From the NCBI GenBank assembly GCA_020543525.1, contig JAHYIO010000007.1, forward strand, positions 1,364,001 to 1,428,000: 64,000 nucleotides of DNA, written 5' to 3'. Each line of letters opens with the position of its first letter. The stretch's first letter is position 1. Source of the stretch: Coriolopsis trogii. Its lineage: Eukaryota; Basidiomycota; Agaricomycetes; Polyporales; Polyporaceae. The position numbers were made by a program, and so were the translations under genes. Below, piece by piece: positions 1-11,172 of this stretch. A model generated the notes under the pieces. That model worked only from the letters and a program-made list of their open reading frames with translations, made no database searches and was not told the DNA's origin.

Positions 1-893
1 CTACTGCCACTTCGGAGGCGTCGACGACTGGTGAGTTTGACTTTTGGTCTGAGTGTTACAAACGCTGACCTTCCATAGATGCTTCGGTCACAGCAGAACC
101 CACCACTGCCAGCGAGTCTACCAGCTCTAGCAATGCGTCTAGCTCTGTTGATGTGACTACGACCCCTGCGACAAGCAGTGTGGATGCGACGAGCATCGAC
201 ACCTCGGACTCCGCTTCGTCCACTTCGGATGCTTCCACAACAGTGGCCACCACCTCGGACTCTTCCGTTACTCCGGAGGCCGTCACGAGCACGTCGGACT
301 CGACGACCGTCATCCCGGAGGCGACTAGCTCCGCCACGTCCGATGCCTCATCCGCAAGCTCTGAGACAGCCACCTCTTCAGAGGCTTCAACGGTTGCGAC
401 TAGCACAGACTCTACCACCACCTCGGCTTCGGCGGAGAGCACCGCTCTGACCACCTCCGAGTCCACTAGTGCGGCCACCTCCGAGACCACATCTACTACC
501 TCCGAGTCGACCAGCACCAGCGAAAGCACTTCGACCAGCACCACATCGTCCGGCACTGTCACCGTTACTGTCACGACGACACCTATCTCCAGCGCGTCGA
601 CCGTGGTCACTCAGACTGTTACCGCCGGGTCCCAGACGAACACGGTGACGAGCACTACCACTCTCGCCCGTGGCTCGACTGCTCGTGCGACCACCACAGT
701 GCGCGAGACGGCGACCGTGTTCGCGGCAGCGAAGAGCACGACTTCGGTTACGGCCACGAACTTCAAGCCGACGACGAAGGTCGTCACTTCTGTCTCGACG
801 GTTGTCCCCACTGTCACGAAAACTGTGACTTCGTCCGTTCGTCGCCGGGACGCCTACCCCACTGCTATCCGGGGCGGCTCCTACTGGCAGTGA
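1..893 (+). CDS. Ser/Thr-rich secreted or cell-wall protein, C-terminal part
   Basis: The gene enters from the left edge, so only its 3' end is present. An exon ends at 30, a 48 nt intron (GTGAGT...CATAG) spans 31-78, and the last exon runs 79-893 with TGA at 891-893; the split codon is GAT. The visible ~280 residues are nearly all Ser, Thr, Ala, Val, Asp and Glu, with runs such as TSTSESTSTS and TVTVTVTTT, and a short basic tail (RRRDAY) near the end. Such low-complexity Ser/Thr stretches are usually O-glycosylated stalks of fungal wall or secreted proteins. No hydrophobic GPI-type C-terminus is present, so it is not a simple GPI protein. No catalytic domain is visible; the functional domain, if any, would lie upstream. 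Confidence 0.7.
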
Positions 894-1767
894 GGACGAT
901 GGACAGAAAATCTCTTTACGAACAGTGAATAGCGCCTTGTTGTATAATTGCGGAACTATTTGGTATACCCCGAGAATATAATAATTTACGTCATAGTAGG
1001 GCCGCTGGGCAACCTGGATTACGTAGGTATTGTACCGAATAAATCGCCAGATTGAGAGGCGCGCATCAGTCGGGCTTGCGCCCTCCTTCAACGCGCGGGG
1101 GCAAATGGCAGCGTGAAGTCCGAAGAGTGACAGTCGGGGGCTCTCAGGTAGTCATGGAGGTCACCCGTGACATGCAAGAAAGTGTGATGTTACCGTCACT
1201 TTGCAGAGTGACTTTTGCCCCCTTCTGAGTGTAACGCCGTGATATGACGGATGTGACGTACACGTGAAGCGTGATGTTACCGTCACTTTGCAGAGTGACT
1301 TTTCTGCTCCTTTTTCTCTGTGTAACGCCGTGATATGACTGATGTGACCCGCACGCGAGCGTGATGTTACCGTCACTTTGCAGCGTGATTTCTCCCCCCT
1401 AAACCTCGGCTTACTTCGTAATCCAGGAACCCATGCTTTGTGTGCCTCTCAATCACCGTATGACAATGGTGTTCAACAACCGTCTTTGGTTCATCTTGGT
1501 TCATTGCATTCGCGAACTCGGTCGTCATATACATACCGTTCCAGCCTCCCAACAGATCGCATACTAATTTCGCTGAATCTGCCTCAGACTCGGAACTGAG
1601 GCCCTTACGGGGCACTTCAATGCCTCAAAGTTCAGCTGTGCCAGATCGCGCTTGACTGAAATGTCACGACCAACACAGACCATGAGACACAGTGACAGCC
1701 TGGCGACTGATAACGAAGATCGTACTACGTGTGTCGTGTATTCCTCTCCACTGGCCTCGGCCTCTAC
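894..1767. other. Intergenic region with satellite and a possible coding relic
   Basis: This gap lies between the two convergent genes on either side. Apart from the ~88 bp tandem repeat (listed separately) it holds one open stretch on the minus strand (about 1615-1400) whose composition looks protein-like and which is followed by a GTAAGC donor-like site near 1408. I could not extend it into a gene in either direction. It may be a relic of a mobile-element or host gene. No RNA gene was seen. Confidence 0.4.
1184..1390 (+). repeat. Tandem repeat, unit about 87-90 bp, about 2.4 copies
   Basis: Copies start at 1184, 1271 and 1361, each with GTGATGTTACCGTCACTTTG, then a spacer, then GTAACGCCGTGATATGAC in the first two copies. 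The third copy breaks off after the first block. The units are rich in TGACG/CGTCA half-sites and end-to-end GTGA...TCAC symmetry. No gene crosses it. Confidence 0.8.
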
Positions 1768-4622
1768 TCACTGGGCCTCAATTTGAGGTGCCTCGGGGAA
1801 CGGTGCACTGGATGTACCTGATCCACTCGGCCCTGGTTCCCCGGGATGCGCAGGCTCTTCCGGTTCCACGTCTTCGTCTGCTCCCTCGGTCGGCTCCTCA
1901 GGCTTCTCGGGATCATCAGGCAGAGTCCAAATCCGGACACTTCCATCGTCCGAGCACGAAACCAGCCTGTCGCCCTCCGGAGAGAACTGCAGGCCAGTCA
2001 CCTTATCCTGGTGACCATGCATCGATGGCAGGCTCTTGCCCGACGCCAGGTTCCACACCATCACCGCGTTATCCCCCGCGCTCGACGCGATGTGCGTGCC
2101 ATCGGGTGAGAAGACGGCGGCGTTCACGAGCGTGTCGTGCCGGTCGAACGCGTGCTTCTTCTCTCCGCTGAACGAGTCGCAGATCTTTATCGTTGCGTCG
2201 TTCGACGCCGTCATCACCAACTTCCCGTCGGGCGAGAACGAGACGGACCAGACGGGCCCATGGTGCTCGCGCAAGATCACGAGCTCCTCACCCGTCTCCG
2301 CGTTCCATATCCGGCTCGTCGTGTCGTCCGACCCAGTAATCACCCGACGGCTGTCGGGCGAGAACGCGACGGACCACACCACTCCGGTGTGCTCCCCGAG
2401 CGTGTGTACGAGCGCGCCCGTCTCGGCATCATAGATCCTCGCCTTGTAGTCCGCGCCACACGATGCGATCCATCGTCCATCGGGCGAGAACGTGGCTGCC
2501 ATGACCACCGCGTTGTGGTCCTTCAACCTGTGCAGCTCCTGGCCAGTGAGTGCATCCCAGACTCGCGCCGTGAGGTCCACAGATGACGTTACGATCTTCG
2601 ATCCGTCCGGAGAGTATGCGATCGTCTGCACCACACCTTTATGGTGGTCTAGTACTGCTGCCTCCGTCGGCGTGTTCGTCTCGAGGTTCCATACGAGACT
2701 CAGGCCATCACCCGCACCCGATGCAAGATATTTGCTGTCGGGAGAGAAAGCGAGACACCAGATGGCGTCATTGTGGGACTCCAGTTTGTGCTTCAAAGTC
2801 CCGTCGGTTCCATCACGGAGGATGATAGTGTTATCCTCTGATCCGCTGGCGATGTATTTACCATCGGGAGAGAACGCGACGCATGTCACGCCACCGGTGT
2901 GATCTTGCAGTATGACTGGAAGTGGTACTTGGCCGTCATTGGCTAGTCGACGACTGTCTTCTTTCTCTCGTTGTTCGTCCTCTTGCCCGTCGTCCTCTCC
3001 CTGATGAGGACCTTCACTGTCTTCCTGTTTCTTCTTCTCCGCGTCTGAGTGGAGTGAGCAGCGCAAAAACAAAGAAGATTTAGTCTCCTCACCTCGGAAG
3101 GCCAAAGCAGCTGCCTCGTTCAGTTCTTCCTCGCTGAATTCCTCACTCCAATCGGCCAACGCAATTGATGCGACTAGGATACCGGTTATCTGTCAGGTAT
3201 ATCGGGAAGACGTGGATTGAAGTAGCGTACTCTGTCTGTCGTCGTCAAGGAACATCACAGGTGGTCGTAGCTTATCCAAAGCGTCTCGGATATCCAATGG
3301 TATTTCCCCATCCTACAAGTCGTGCGAGCCGTCACTAGAGTTCCGAGCAGCAGAGCCAACTATCCACTTACAAATAACATATACAGATGGATGTCGCTCG
3401 CTACGGCCGTGTCGACTTCGACCCCATCCTGAGATTCAATTAGTATCCGTTGTCTGGCTAGTCGTATGAATCAGACGTACCTCCATAGGATAATCCAAGA
3501 TGTAATCTAGCAGAAAACCCACGGGATCGTACATCTGTCCTTAGATGAGCGAATGGTCATGTTGTGAGGTACACAATGCAGAACGAACTGGTTCAATGGG
3601 GGGTTCTTCTTCCACCTCGATCTCTATCTGTCCTTCACTCCCATCCCCGGAACGATCAGGATCACGTGTGTCCGGACCTGCAGCCGCCTTCATGACCTTC
3701 GTCCGCCACCATCGTCTCTTCATCTTGTAGTAGTGCACGAACATGCATTGATTCTTGTGAACCACATTCAGTGTGCTCTGGCTGTCGTGGAAAGACGCGC
3801 TGGCGCCGGCCGCGCTGCTCCCACTGTCGATCGACGGTCGCGGGCTCGGAGGCGGGACGGGTGTATCCAATGGTTTGACGCGTAATTCGGCGTGTGCAGA
3901 CCTCTCCTCGTGCGCAACGAATCCAAACCTCCCAGTGAAGAATGGGCCAGCGTCCACCTTGAAGTTCACCTCGCCATGGTGACCCTGCCTCGTGAACGCA
4001 CCGAGACCCCAGTCGTTCGTCTTCACCACCCCGGATATGAAGATCAGGTCTTCTAACTTGCAATCCAGGTCGTTCCGGCTCGCGACCTCGTACCACCCTT
4101 CGATGTTTGTCTTCATGTATTGTGCGAAGCTTTTGCTGGGATGGACCTGCTTGCGATCGACTGGCTGGTCGGCGAACATGAAGGCACCCTGTTCTGACGT
4201 ACATTTGAACGTCACTCCGGATCCCACGGGAGCAACGACGCTGCTCGCCTCGAATTATGACCCTTGCGTAAACGGTATGGGATGATCACTCACGACTCGA
4301 GGCTTCCCTCGACTCCAAACGCCCTGACAGTCTGGCTACAGAGGTAGGACTTGATGATCCCTTTCGTCTCGTTGATCAACAGCGGTTTTATTCTGAAAGG
4401 CTCATAGCCATCGGGGATCCCGTTCACCTGGAGCGATTCGTGCTCCTCACCCAGCGTCGTGTTGAAAATCCAATAGAATCCGCCCTGGAACAGATATCCC
4501 ACGTCTCCGATGTCGATCTCATGGCCCTTGTTGGGTTCAGGGATCCAGAGAGGGTATCCATGGCGTAGACCGAAAAGCTGTTTTGAGTAAACGTTGTATG
4601 CGGCCTGTGCGTCGTCAGACAT
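1768..4622 (-). CDS. Orphan N-terminal module fused to WD40 beta-propeller
   Basis: Exons (minus strand): 4622-4294, 4240-3589, 3534-3481, 3428-3372, 3312-3231, 3173-3093, 3044-1768; all phases agree and give about 843 residues. Residues 1 to ~390 form a module I cannot name (motifs [38 protein letters not shown]); it recurs without WD40 at 9432-10949. An acidic/Lys-rich linker follows. From about residue 467 there are eight WD repeats, each with a V.xxFSPDG core and GH/WD-type ends, followed by a Pro/Glu-rich tail. The WD40 part should form a scaffold for protein contacts, probably intracellular because no signal peptide is seen. The 54 nt intron at 3588-3535 uses a weak GTTCGT donor and is the least certain junction; homology of the flanking exon to the paralogue supports joining the two halves into one gene. 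Confidence 0.8.
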
Positions 4623-5350
4623 GGGTCATGAAGGAGTCGGTGAAAGGGAGAGAGGGTAGGCCTTGAGGATCACAGATAGAAGTCCAAGGGCGCTGGTGTA
4701 CTAGTCCTTCCCACGCAATGATAATCGGGGGAGACGCGCATGTGGACGAGGCAGCGAGTCGGAGTCCCAGCGACGAGGCCGTGCAGGTGTTGTACGCGTG
4801 GCCATCGTATCCATTGAGATGCTATGAAACCTGAACGCTGTCATCTGCCCGTTGAGCGCTTTGGATTGTGAGACCGTAGAACGTCCGATGCACAAGCTGC
4901 GCCGACACAAGATGAGGACCCAGGAGGCTGTCAGACGTGCGTCTTGACTCTCTAACTCAGCGGCACGAATCTGCAAAGAACGCATCAGGTACTTACAAAA
5001 TCTATTCCATGTTGGTAAAGATACAGAGATACAGAACAGTAGCACATACTGCAAGAGTCCTGTCAGGTGGGAAACCCTTGACTTTGGGCACTGCGACTCA
5101 CTATAGATACACCCGTTCCGACACGCGCCCCGCGGTATATCACAACAACTCCTCCGCATGAACAATTTGCACACCTCCACAAGCTCTTCGTCGCGCCAAG
5201 GGTGGCAATGCGGATATCATTTTGTCGAGCAAAAGGCGGAGAGTCCACGAGTTGAAGAGAAGCAATCGTATCAGTCTCTACACCATGAGCGTTATAGCAC
5301 CACTCACTATAGATACAACAACCAAGATACCCCTTGTCGGTAAGGAGCAG
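4623..5350. other. Intergenic region, no gene seen
   Basis: It holds the shared upstream side of the WD40 fusion gene and the 3' flank of CTF8. A 15 nt word, ACTCACTATAGATAC, occurs twice (5096-5110 and about 5302-5316), otherwise nothing repeats. No coding frame with plausible splice sites was found. Confidence 0.5.
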
Positions 5351-5868
5351 TCACGCTCTACTCCCAATGCGCGACAACGGCGCCGCCCCAGAGGCCGGTT
5401 TGCCCACAATAGGCATTGGCCGTCGGGAGAAAACCATCTTGCGCTTCACGATGGCCACAATGTCCCAGCTCACACCCTCCGTCTTCCCAGAAGCCTCAGA
5501 CTCATCATCCACGTCCATATTGGCCTCTTCAGATTGAGAAGAGCCGCGATGGAGGACAGCGAGGGGTTTCGACAGGTTGACGAGCTTCCCCTCGAGCAAG
5601 TGGTGACCGATCATCATGGTCGGTTTGTTCTACACGCATGTGCCCATCCTCCGCATCAGTATCAGGACAGAACTACAGAGGAGTTGCCACGTACGGTAGT
5701 CTCATCGACGCGTAACACTCCCACCAGCTGTCCGTCCTTGTTTCCTTCCACTTCCAACGCGCCTTGTAGTTCGACGAGGACAAGTCCCTCTGAACCAAAC
5801 TGGACTAGCTGTGGTGGCAGACGCTGCTTTCCCGCCTCCGAAAGCGCGATGTTGACGTTGATGAGCAT
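5351..5868 (-). CDS. ctf8: CTF8, subunit of the alternative Ctf18 clamp loader
   Basis: Exons 5868-5695 and 5629-5351 (65 nt intron, GTACGT...TGTAG, phase 0) give 150 residues, normal for the family. Family signatures are clear: GLVLVELQGALE near residue 30, then IGHHLLEGK at the start of exon 2, LSKPLAVLHR, and the conserved C-terminal VKRKMVFSRRPMPIV. Ctf8 binds Dcc1 and the C-terminus of Ctf18 to form Ctf18-RFC, which loads PCNA and supports sister-chromatid cohesion in the nucleus; that role is known for the family, not shown here. The start is the only Met before the conserved core. It is a single-copy housekeeping gene with no sign of damage. Confidence 0.9.
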
Positions 5869-6253
5869 AGAGAAGGCAAACCCAGAAAAGATTCAAACGC
5901 GTAAAAGCGGAGGTAAGAGGGACAGACGCCCGCCCACCGCGCGACGCGACGCGTTCAGACATGTTCGGTCACGTGAGGGCAACATTGCAGCCCCATCGCC
6001 TTGATGAGGGGAGTCTGGATTCGGGACTCAAGAATGACGGAAACGACGTTCAGTAAGTAGAGCCGATACGAGTCTGAGGCAGCCACGTTTTCAGATACAT
6101 GATCTACTATACAACGCGCCTACACATCTTGCTTCCGGATACAGACATTATGCCAAGTTGAATCCACCGACACCGACAATAAATACGCGGCGACAAACTG
6201 CATTGCTATAGGAGTTGAACCCATACCCATACCACCACACCCCACATCCGAGC

Positions 6254-7977
6254 TCATGCGTCGCTCCAGATCTTCTTCGCGGTCTGCGAGACGAGCTGGA
6301 GCTTCGCGCGCATGGCGTGCTCGTCGACGTTGTTCCCTTCCGAGTGGGACGCGAAACCGCACTGCGGGCTGATGCAGATCCTGAGCAACAAAATGGGTCA
6401 GGGCAAGGCGCAGAAGGTAATGTGCAGATGCACGTCAAGGAAAGAACGTACTGGTTCAACGCCTCCTCGAACGTGCGCTTCGGCTCGCCCGAAGCGATGA
6501 TGCTGGCAGCGTTGTGCACGCGCTTGACCAGGTCGTCGACGTCCTCCAACTGCGGGAACTTTGACGTGATGAGACCGAGAACGGCTGCCTTGTGCGGTGG
6601 GAGGTGCTTGAGAGGCTCGAACGAGCCGGCACGAGGGGTGTCGTACTCGAGGTAGTAGCAGTCGACGTTGATCTCGCGGAAGAGTTTGATCGCGATGCGG
6701 TCGTAGCCACCCTCGCTGAAGTGCATGCCGTTCTTGAAGTTGCCACGGCAGAGGTGCAGGCCAATAGTCATGTCCGCCGGGCGATCCTGCAGGCAGAGGT
6801 TGTATGCGCGAATGTAGGTGTTGAGAAGAGCGACATGATCCACCCCGCGCTCCTCCATGCCTTTGATCATGGAGTCGGCACAGAAGTATGCGAGCAGGGG
6901 GTCGTCGAACTGGATGTTCCTGCAGCCCGCGGCGTAGAGATCCTGAATCTCGGCCCGGTAAGCGGCAGCGACGTCGTCGAAGTACTCATCTGTGGTCCGC
7001 GGAAATGAGCGTGTGAAAAACATGGAGACAAGCGCGACAAGCATCCGATGTTCTCGACGGAAGACGGGGCGAAGAGAAGCAATGGTTCACGGCGGCCATC
7101 GTCAGATGTTGTCATGAGGCTACGTAGGACGTATCGGTGCAGAGCTCATGTGGGGTGCGCTAGATTTCCTTCCACCTCACCTGCCGTCGGAACAATACGG
7201 TGTATGAAAATAGCAGAGACATACCGTCGTTCTTGTACACATCCTTCGGATAAGCGTATTCGCCGTGCCTAAGATGGAACCATTCGGGGGCCGCAACTGT
7301 GACTTTCAGATTTTTGTGCTCCTGTTACGGAAGCCATGAGGTTGCTCGTCTGGGAAAGGAAGAGAGCAGAAGTACCTCGGGGGCCGTGAGCGCCTTGAGA
7401 GCTTCGAATTGCGGCACGTAGAATGGCTTCGTGCGCTTGAGTTTGCTCTGAGGCACACGAACGGCGCATTTGAGCACACGTGTGGCGTACGGAAATAAGG
7501 TGGACACATACGACGCAAATGTACGAGTCTGCGCCCTTGAAGTCCAGCTCCTTGAAGGCCGCAATGTCCGGAACGTAGTCCATGAACATGTGCCATGGGA
7601 CTGCGGACATGTTGAGCGCAAGGAGCCACCATGGAGACATTCACGTACCTGGCTTGATGTGCTTCATGCCGTCGAGGTTGTCGAAGACACCATCGAAGAA
7701 CATGTGCCTATATGTTCTGCATCGGCAGCCGCACCCCTGAGCAGCATAGGTGAACGCACCTCCTGAACTCGCCATCCGTAATGCTCTTGATACCGACCTC
7801 CCGCTGCATCTGGACAATGGAGCGAATAGCTTCATCCTCGATAGGCCTGAGCTCCTCAGAAGTACACTTGCCCTCGTCGAACTCCTTGCGCTTCGCGAGC
7901 AGGGCAGCCGGACGCTTGAGCGAGCCGATATGGTCGGCGCGGAATGGGGGGTGAAGCTTGAGGGTGGACGACGACAT
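6254..7977 (-). CDS. UROD/MetE-like protein (cobalamin-independent methionine synthase C-domain family)
   Basis: Exons 7977-7760, 7707-7649, 7600-7512, 7447-7376, 7321-7225, 6989-6452, 6380-6254 give 399 residues, phases consistent. The fold is that of the catalytic C-terminal half of MetE. The zinc set expected for methyl transfer to a thiol is present: His257 and Cys259 (GLHLCRGN), Glu293 (YYLEYD) and Cys365 (SPQCGF). The N-terminal start RADHIGSLKRP is typical of this stand-alone fungal branch, which lacks the MetE N-domain, so the true thiol substrate is unknown and it should not be called methionine synthase outright. The intron at 7224-6990 is 235 nt, three to four times the local norm. 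It is probably cytosolic. A TATA box lies 52 nt upstream of the ATG. Confidence 0.88.
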
Positions 7978-8028
7978 TGTGAGAGCAGTGAGGATCGGAT
8001 GATATACGATGGCAGCGAGAGGTCGGGA

Positions 8029-8035
8029 TTATATA
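8029..8035 (-). promoter_or_regulatory. TATA box of the MetE-like gene
   Basis: TATATAA reads on the minus strand, ending 52 nt before the ATG at 7977, a usual distance for a short fungal leader. Confidence 0.6.
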
Positions 8036-9359
8036 GAGGAGGATTCTCAAGGTCGGCGGCCGTTATATACGCTGTGCTCTTAAGGAGATATGGTTTACCC
8101 GCGGGACTTGACTCTGAATCTTGATTAGGAGACTTGATCATGCCGAACGCGAGAACATGTAGACCTAATTGGTCGTTCGCTAGTATCGATCCAATGCCGT
8201 CGTGTTTATCTTCTAACGCCATGCGCGCCGGCACTAGGGCGACCAACTGACCATACATGTGACGCAGTTGGGTGGATATAAGCCACGAACGACTCACGAG
8301 ACGGCGCGCTCATCGCTTGAGACACCAGGATACCAGCCCTTCACCAGCCCCTACGCGATGGCAAGGTGTACCTGTGCCTCTGAGAACCTCTGGAGGCGGG
8401 TTCTGCGTCCGCCGGAGGCTGGGAACAGTTTGTAAGCGAACGTTTGGCCTAGTGATTCCGTTCTGGCGACGACCGCGAGTGCGCAATGAGTTCAACAACA
8501 AGAGTGCATTTTGCATTCATTGTGGACGTGATGAGATCTAGAGAGGCCTTGGGTAGGAGTGAGCTGGAGACGAGACGACGAATCGAGAGTTAACCAGGAA
8601 CTTGAAGCCGGAAGTGGAGACGGCGCCTCCGAGCGTGGGTATGTACATCGTGCTCACAGTACCGTCAGTTTACCGTCGACGCTCACTCCAATAGCTTGCA
8701 CGAGGACTCTGACCAGGCTCGATGTCCCACTCTCCACCAAACCACGCCGAGTATGTTCTATGACTGACGAGGTCTCGCCGCCTCGGTGTTGGAAGCGAAT
8801 GCGAGCACGTCGTGTTGTGAGTCTTTCTGTATAAGTATCCTTTCCGGATGGTGTGTTCTGAGTCCGAGATGCAACAGGGTGCGATCTTGATACGAACACA
8901 AGCTGGGCGTCGCCATAGTGTGAAGCTACGCGTTGTCGTTTTCTGCAGCGTGGCAAAACCGCAGCATCCCTTGCATGGGTGGATGTTGTTCAAGTTTTCT
9001 AGCTGTGGCGTGACAATAAGTACACTGTCCAGCTTCACTTTCGACTCTTCCTGTGTCGCCAATTCGAGTGTGGGCGCGCTCTGTTGCTGATGCTTCATGT
9101 GGCGTTGATGCAGCACCTGGAAATTGGCTCCTAACAGATCCTGTTGTAGTCATCGATCGAAGAGTCATAGTTCACATGAAGGAAGACCGCATCATTACTC
9201 CGAAAGTGTGTTGTGTACGGAGAACGTGGTATATTATTCAGCCGTAATTGTTCTTTGTCGGTCTGCGTGACTCAAAATGGGTTGCAAGCCTCATGTCTTC
9301 TGCCACAATGGTCACAATATCCATTCCTGCTTAACGACGTCGACACGGAGATCGTTTGG
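8036..9359. other. Intergenic region, no gene seen
   Basis: About 1.3 kb between two divergently transcribed genes. Open frames here are short, biased and lack splice-linked continuations. No repeats, tRNA or transposon ends were recognised. Confidence 0.5.
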
Positions 9360-9366
9360 TATAAAT
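9360..9366 (+). promoter_or_regulatory. TATA box of the stand-alone orphan-module gene
   Basis: TATAAAT lies 66 nt before the ATG at 9432. Confidence 0.6.
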
Positions 9367-9431
9367 GACTCTCTTGAACTGCGATACACTCTTACAGTCC
9401 CGCTAACATCTACTCCTCTACAGTTCCTATC

Positions 9432-10949
9432 ATGGCACCGAAGCCCCGCTGTAAGTCTGAGGGTGAGTTGAAGACCTGGCCCCCGTCAGAGCCGCCACCA
9501 AGCTTCACACCAAAAAAGGGCGAACCGCAAGTGGCGGACTACAACGTTTACGCTCAGGCTCTCATTGATCAAGGCCTTGGACTGGCGATGTGGATTCCAG
9601 ATGAACCATCCGACATTGAGTCGTGGCGCGAAACCATACAGATCGGAAAAGTTGGTAGGCTTGTCGCGGGCCAGTGTCAGCAGTCTATATGGCAGAATGA
9701 GTCTGAAGGCGAGCTCGACTCTTCCCTGGCTCGGTCACTGATGCTTAACATCGGGTTGCTTCCGACAGAAACTACTCGGAGTCCTCCTATCAGCACAAAA
9801 GTCATCAAAGATCCTGCTGGAAATCAAGATGTCATGAACATTAGTGCTACAGGTTCCGGATTTTTTACTGAAGGGTGAGCCTGCATGGTTATTGTGATAC
9901 CATATACGCTCGTGGGTTCATCAACACCGCAAATGCGGATATCATAGATACCTGCCAGGGGCCAAAATAAAAGTCACCGGCGGTTCTGTCTTTCAACACC
10001 GCTTCCTCCCTACGAAGGACGATGCAGGTCACATTGTGGAGCAGATCGAGGCCGAGTTCAATCGCCTTGTCCGAGATGGGGACTTCCACGATAACGCGCT
10101 TGTGACAGTCTATGTCTCGGGTTTAACGGTGACAAACGGCAACTGGGAGTTAGAGGCATTCTACTATCACACCGAAAACAAATCAGTTTGGCCACTAGGA
10201 TCACGGTCGAGGCAAGACGGAGCTACAGTGACGGCCCAGCCAGAAGAGATGCCGAAGGAGAAGGAGGCGACTCGGACTGAGACGACAGACTCGGAGTTGA
10301 CAGAGCTGCCAGCTCAGGGGAATGTCAAGATAGCTGCAGGCCGGTGGCACCATCTATTCGTGCATTACTACAAGATCAAGCGTCAGCTGGCCCCCGGCCT
10401 TACTAGGAAGGCCTTGCAGCACCTCGTGTCTCGATTGCAGTGCATTGGCGCTCATGGTGACTCTGGCTTCGACCCGGTTTGTGTATTCGTAAAATGTCAT
10501 CTGAGCCCGTGATAGATTGCTAACACCAAGTTTCTGCAAGGTATGGGATCCGGTAGACGACTTGCTAGACTATATTCTGTCCAGGGTATCTGATGTGAGT
10601 AGCTCAGGGCCGAGCTCCTGGCGACTGCAGTCTTACTAACTACCATATTGTCTATGCTCAGGACCGGGCTGTGCCCGATATTGCAATCGCAAGCACTGAA
10701 CACGTGCATGCGTTGTTAGCGAGTGTGAGTGGATAGCTGTATCGCATGGTTTCCGACTGAAATAAAGCGTAATTTTGTTTGGCGCAGATAGGTGAAGGGG
10801 TCACGTATCCTCGCGGATTTCGCAACTGGCTCAACACGCAAAATTTCGGAATCGAAATCATTGGGAAAACTCCAGGAGGAGATACAAGTGCGTCCATACG
10901 TATCTCACTGTTGATGAAGCCGCACACAGAGCCTGAGAGTGTCTTCTAG
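9432..10949 (+). CDS. Stand-alone orphan module, paralogue of the WD40-fusion N-terminus
   Basis: Exons 9432-9874, 9948 to about 10482, 10541-10594, 10662-10724, 10788-10949. The end of exon 2 is uncertain because GT sites at 10477, 10483 and 10489 are all in the right phase. The protein is about 420 residues. It matches the first half of the WD40 fusion gene (1768-4622) exon by exon: a Met-start block with WIPDEPSD, a second block ending in HHLFVHYYKIKRQ, then a 54 nt exon coding WDPVDDLLDYIL, the same size and place as the 54 nt exon of the fusion gene. It stops where the fusion gene continues into WD40 repeats. No signal peptide, membrane span or catalytic motif was recognised, so the function is unknown. 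Either the WD40 part was lost here or gained there. Confidence 0.72.
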
Positions 10950-11172
10950 TCGCTGGTATTGTGATTCCTGGCACTCCGCTCTGGTCTGAGAAACACTACT
11001 ACTAGAAGATGTCACGCATACAAATGGAAGTCGTAGTATCTCAAGTTTGTTGTCGGCTATGGATCGGTAGGCGTGGCGACTGCCTGTACAAGTACGGGAA
11101 TGCAGATTCAGTCACTCTGTGACAGTCAGATAATACTAAGATGTGACTCCTAGACGTGTCCTTCGCACTGCT

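Noticed and set aside
1400..1615. Transposase gene call for the protein-like stretch beside the satellite
   Set aside because: No catalytic triad, terminal inverted repeats or target duplications could be seen; kept only as a possible relic.
5094..5106. CGACTCACTATAG, part of the phage T7 promoter sequence
   Set aside because: Only 13 of the needed ~18 bases match, the essential TAATA part is absent, and a similar word (ACTCACTATAGATAC) recurs at about 5302 without CG before it. Chance or local duplication, not vector sequence.
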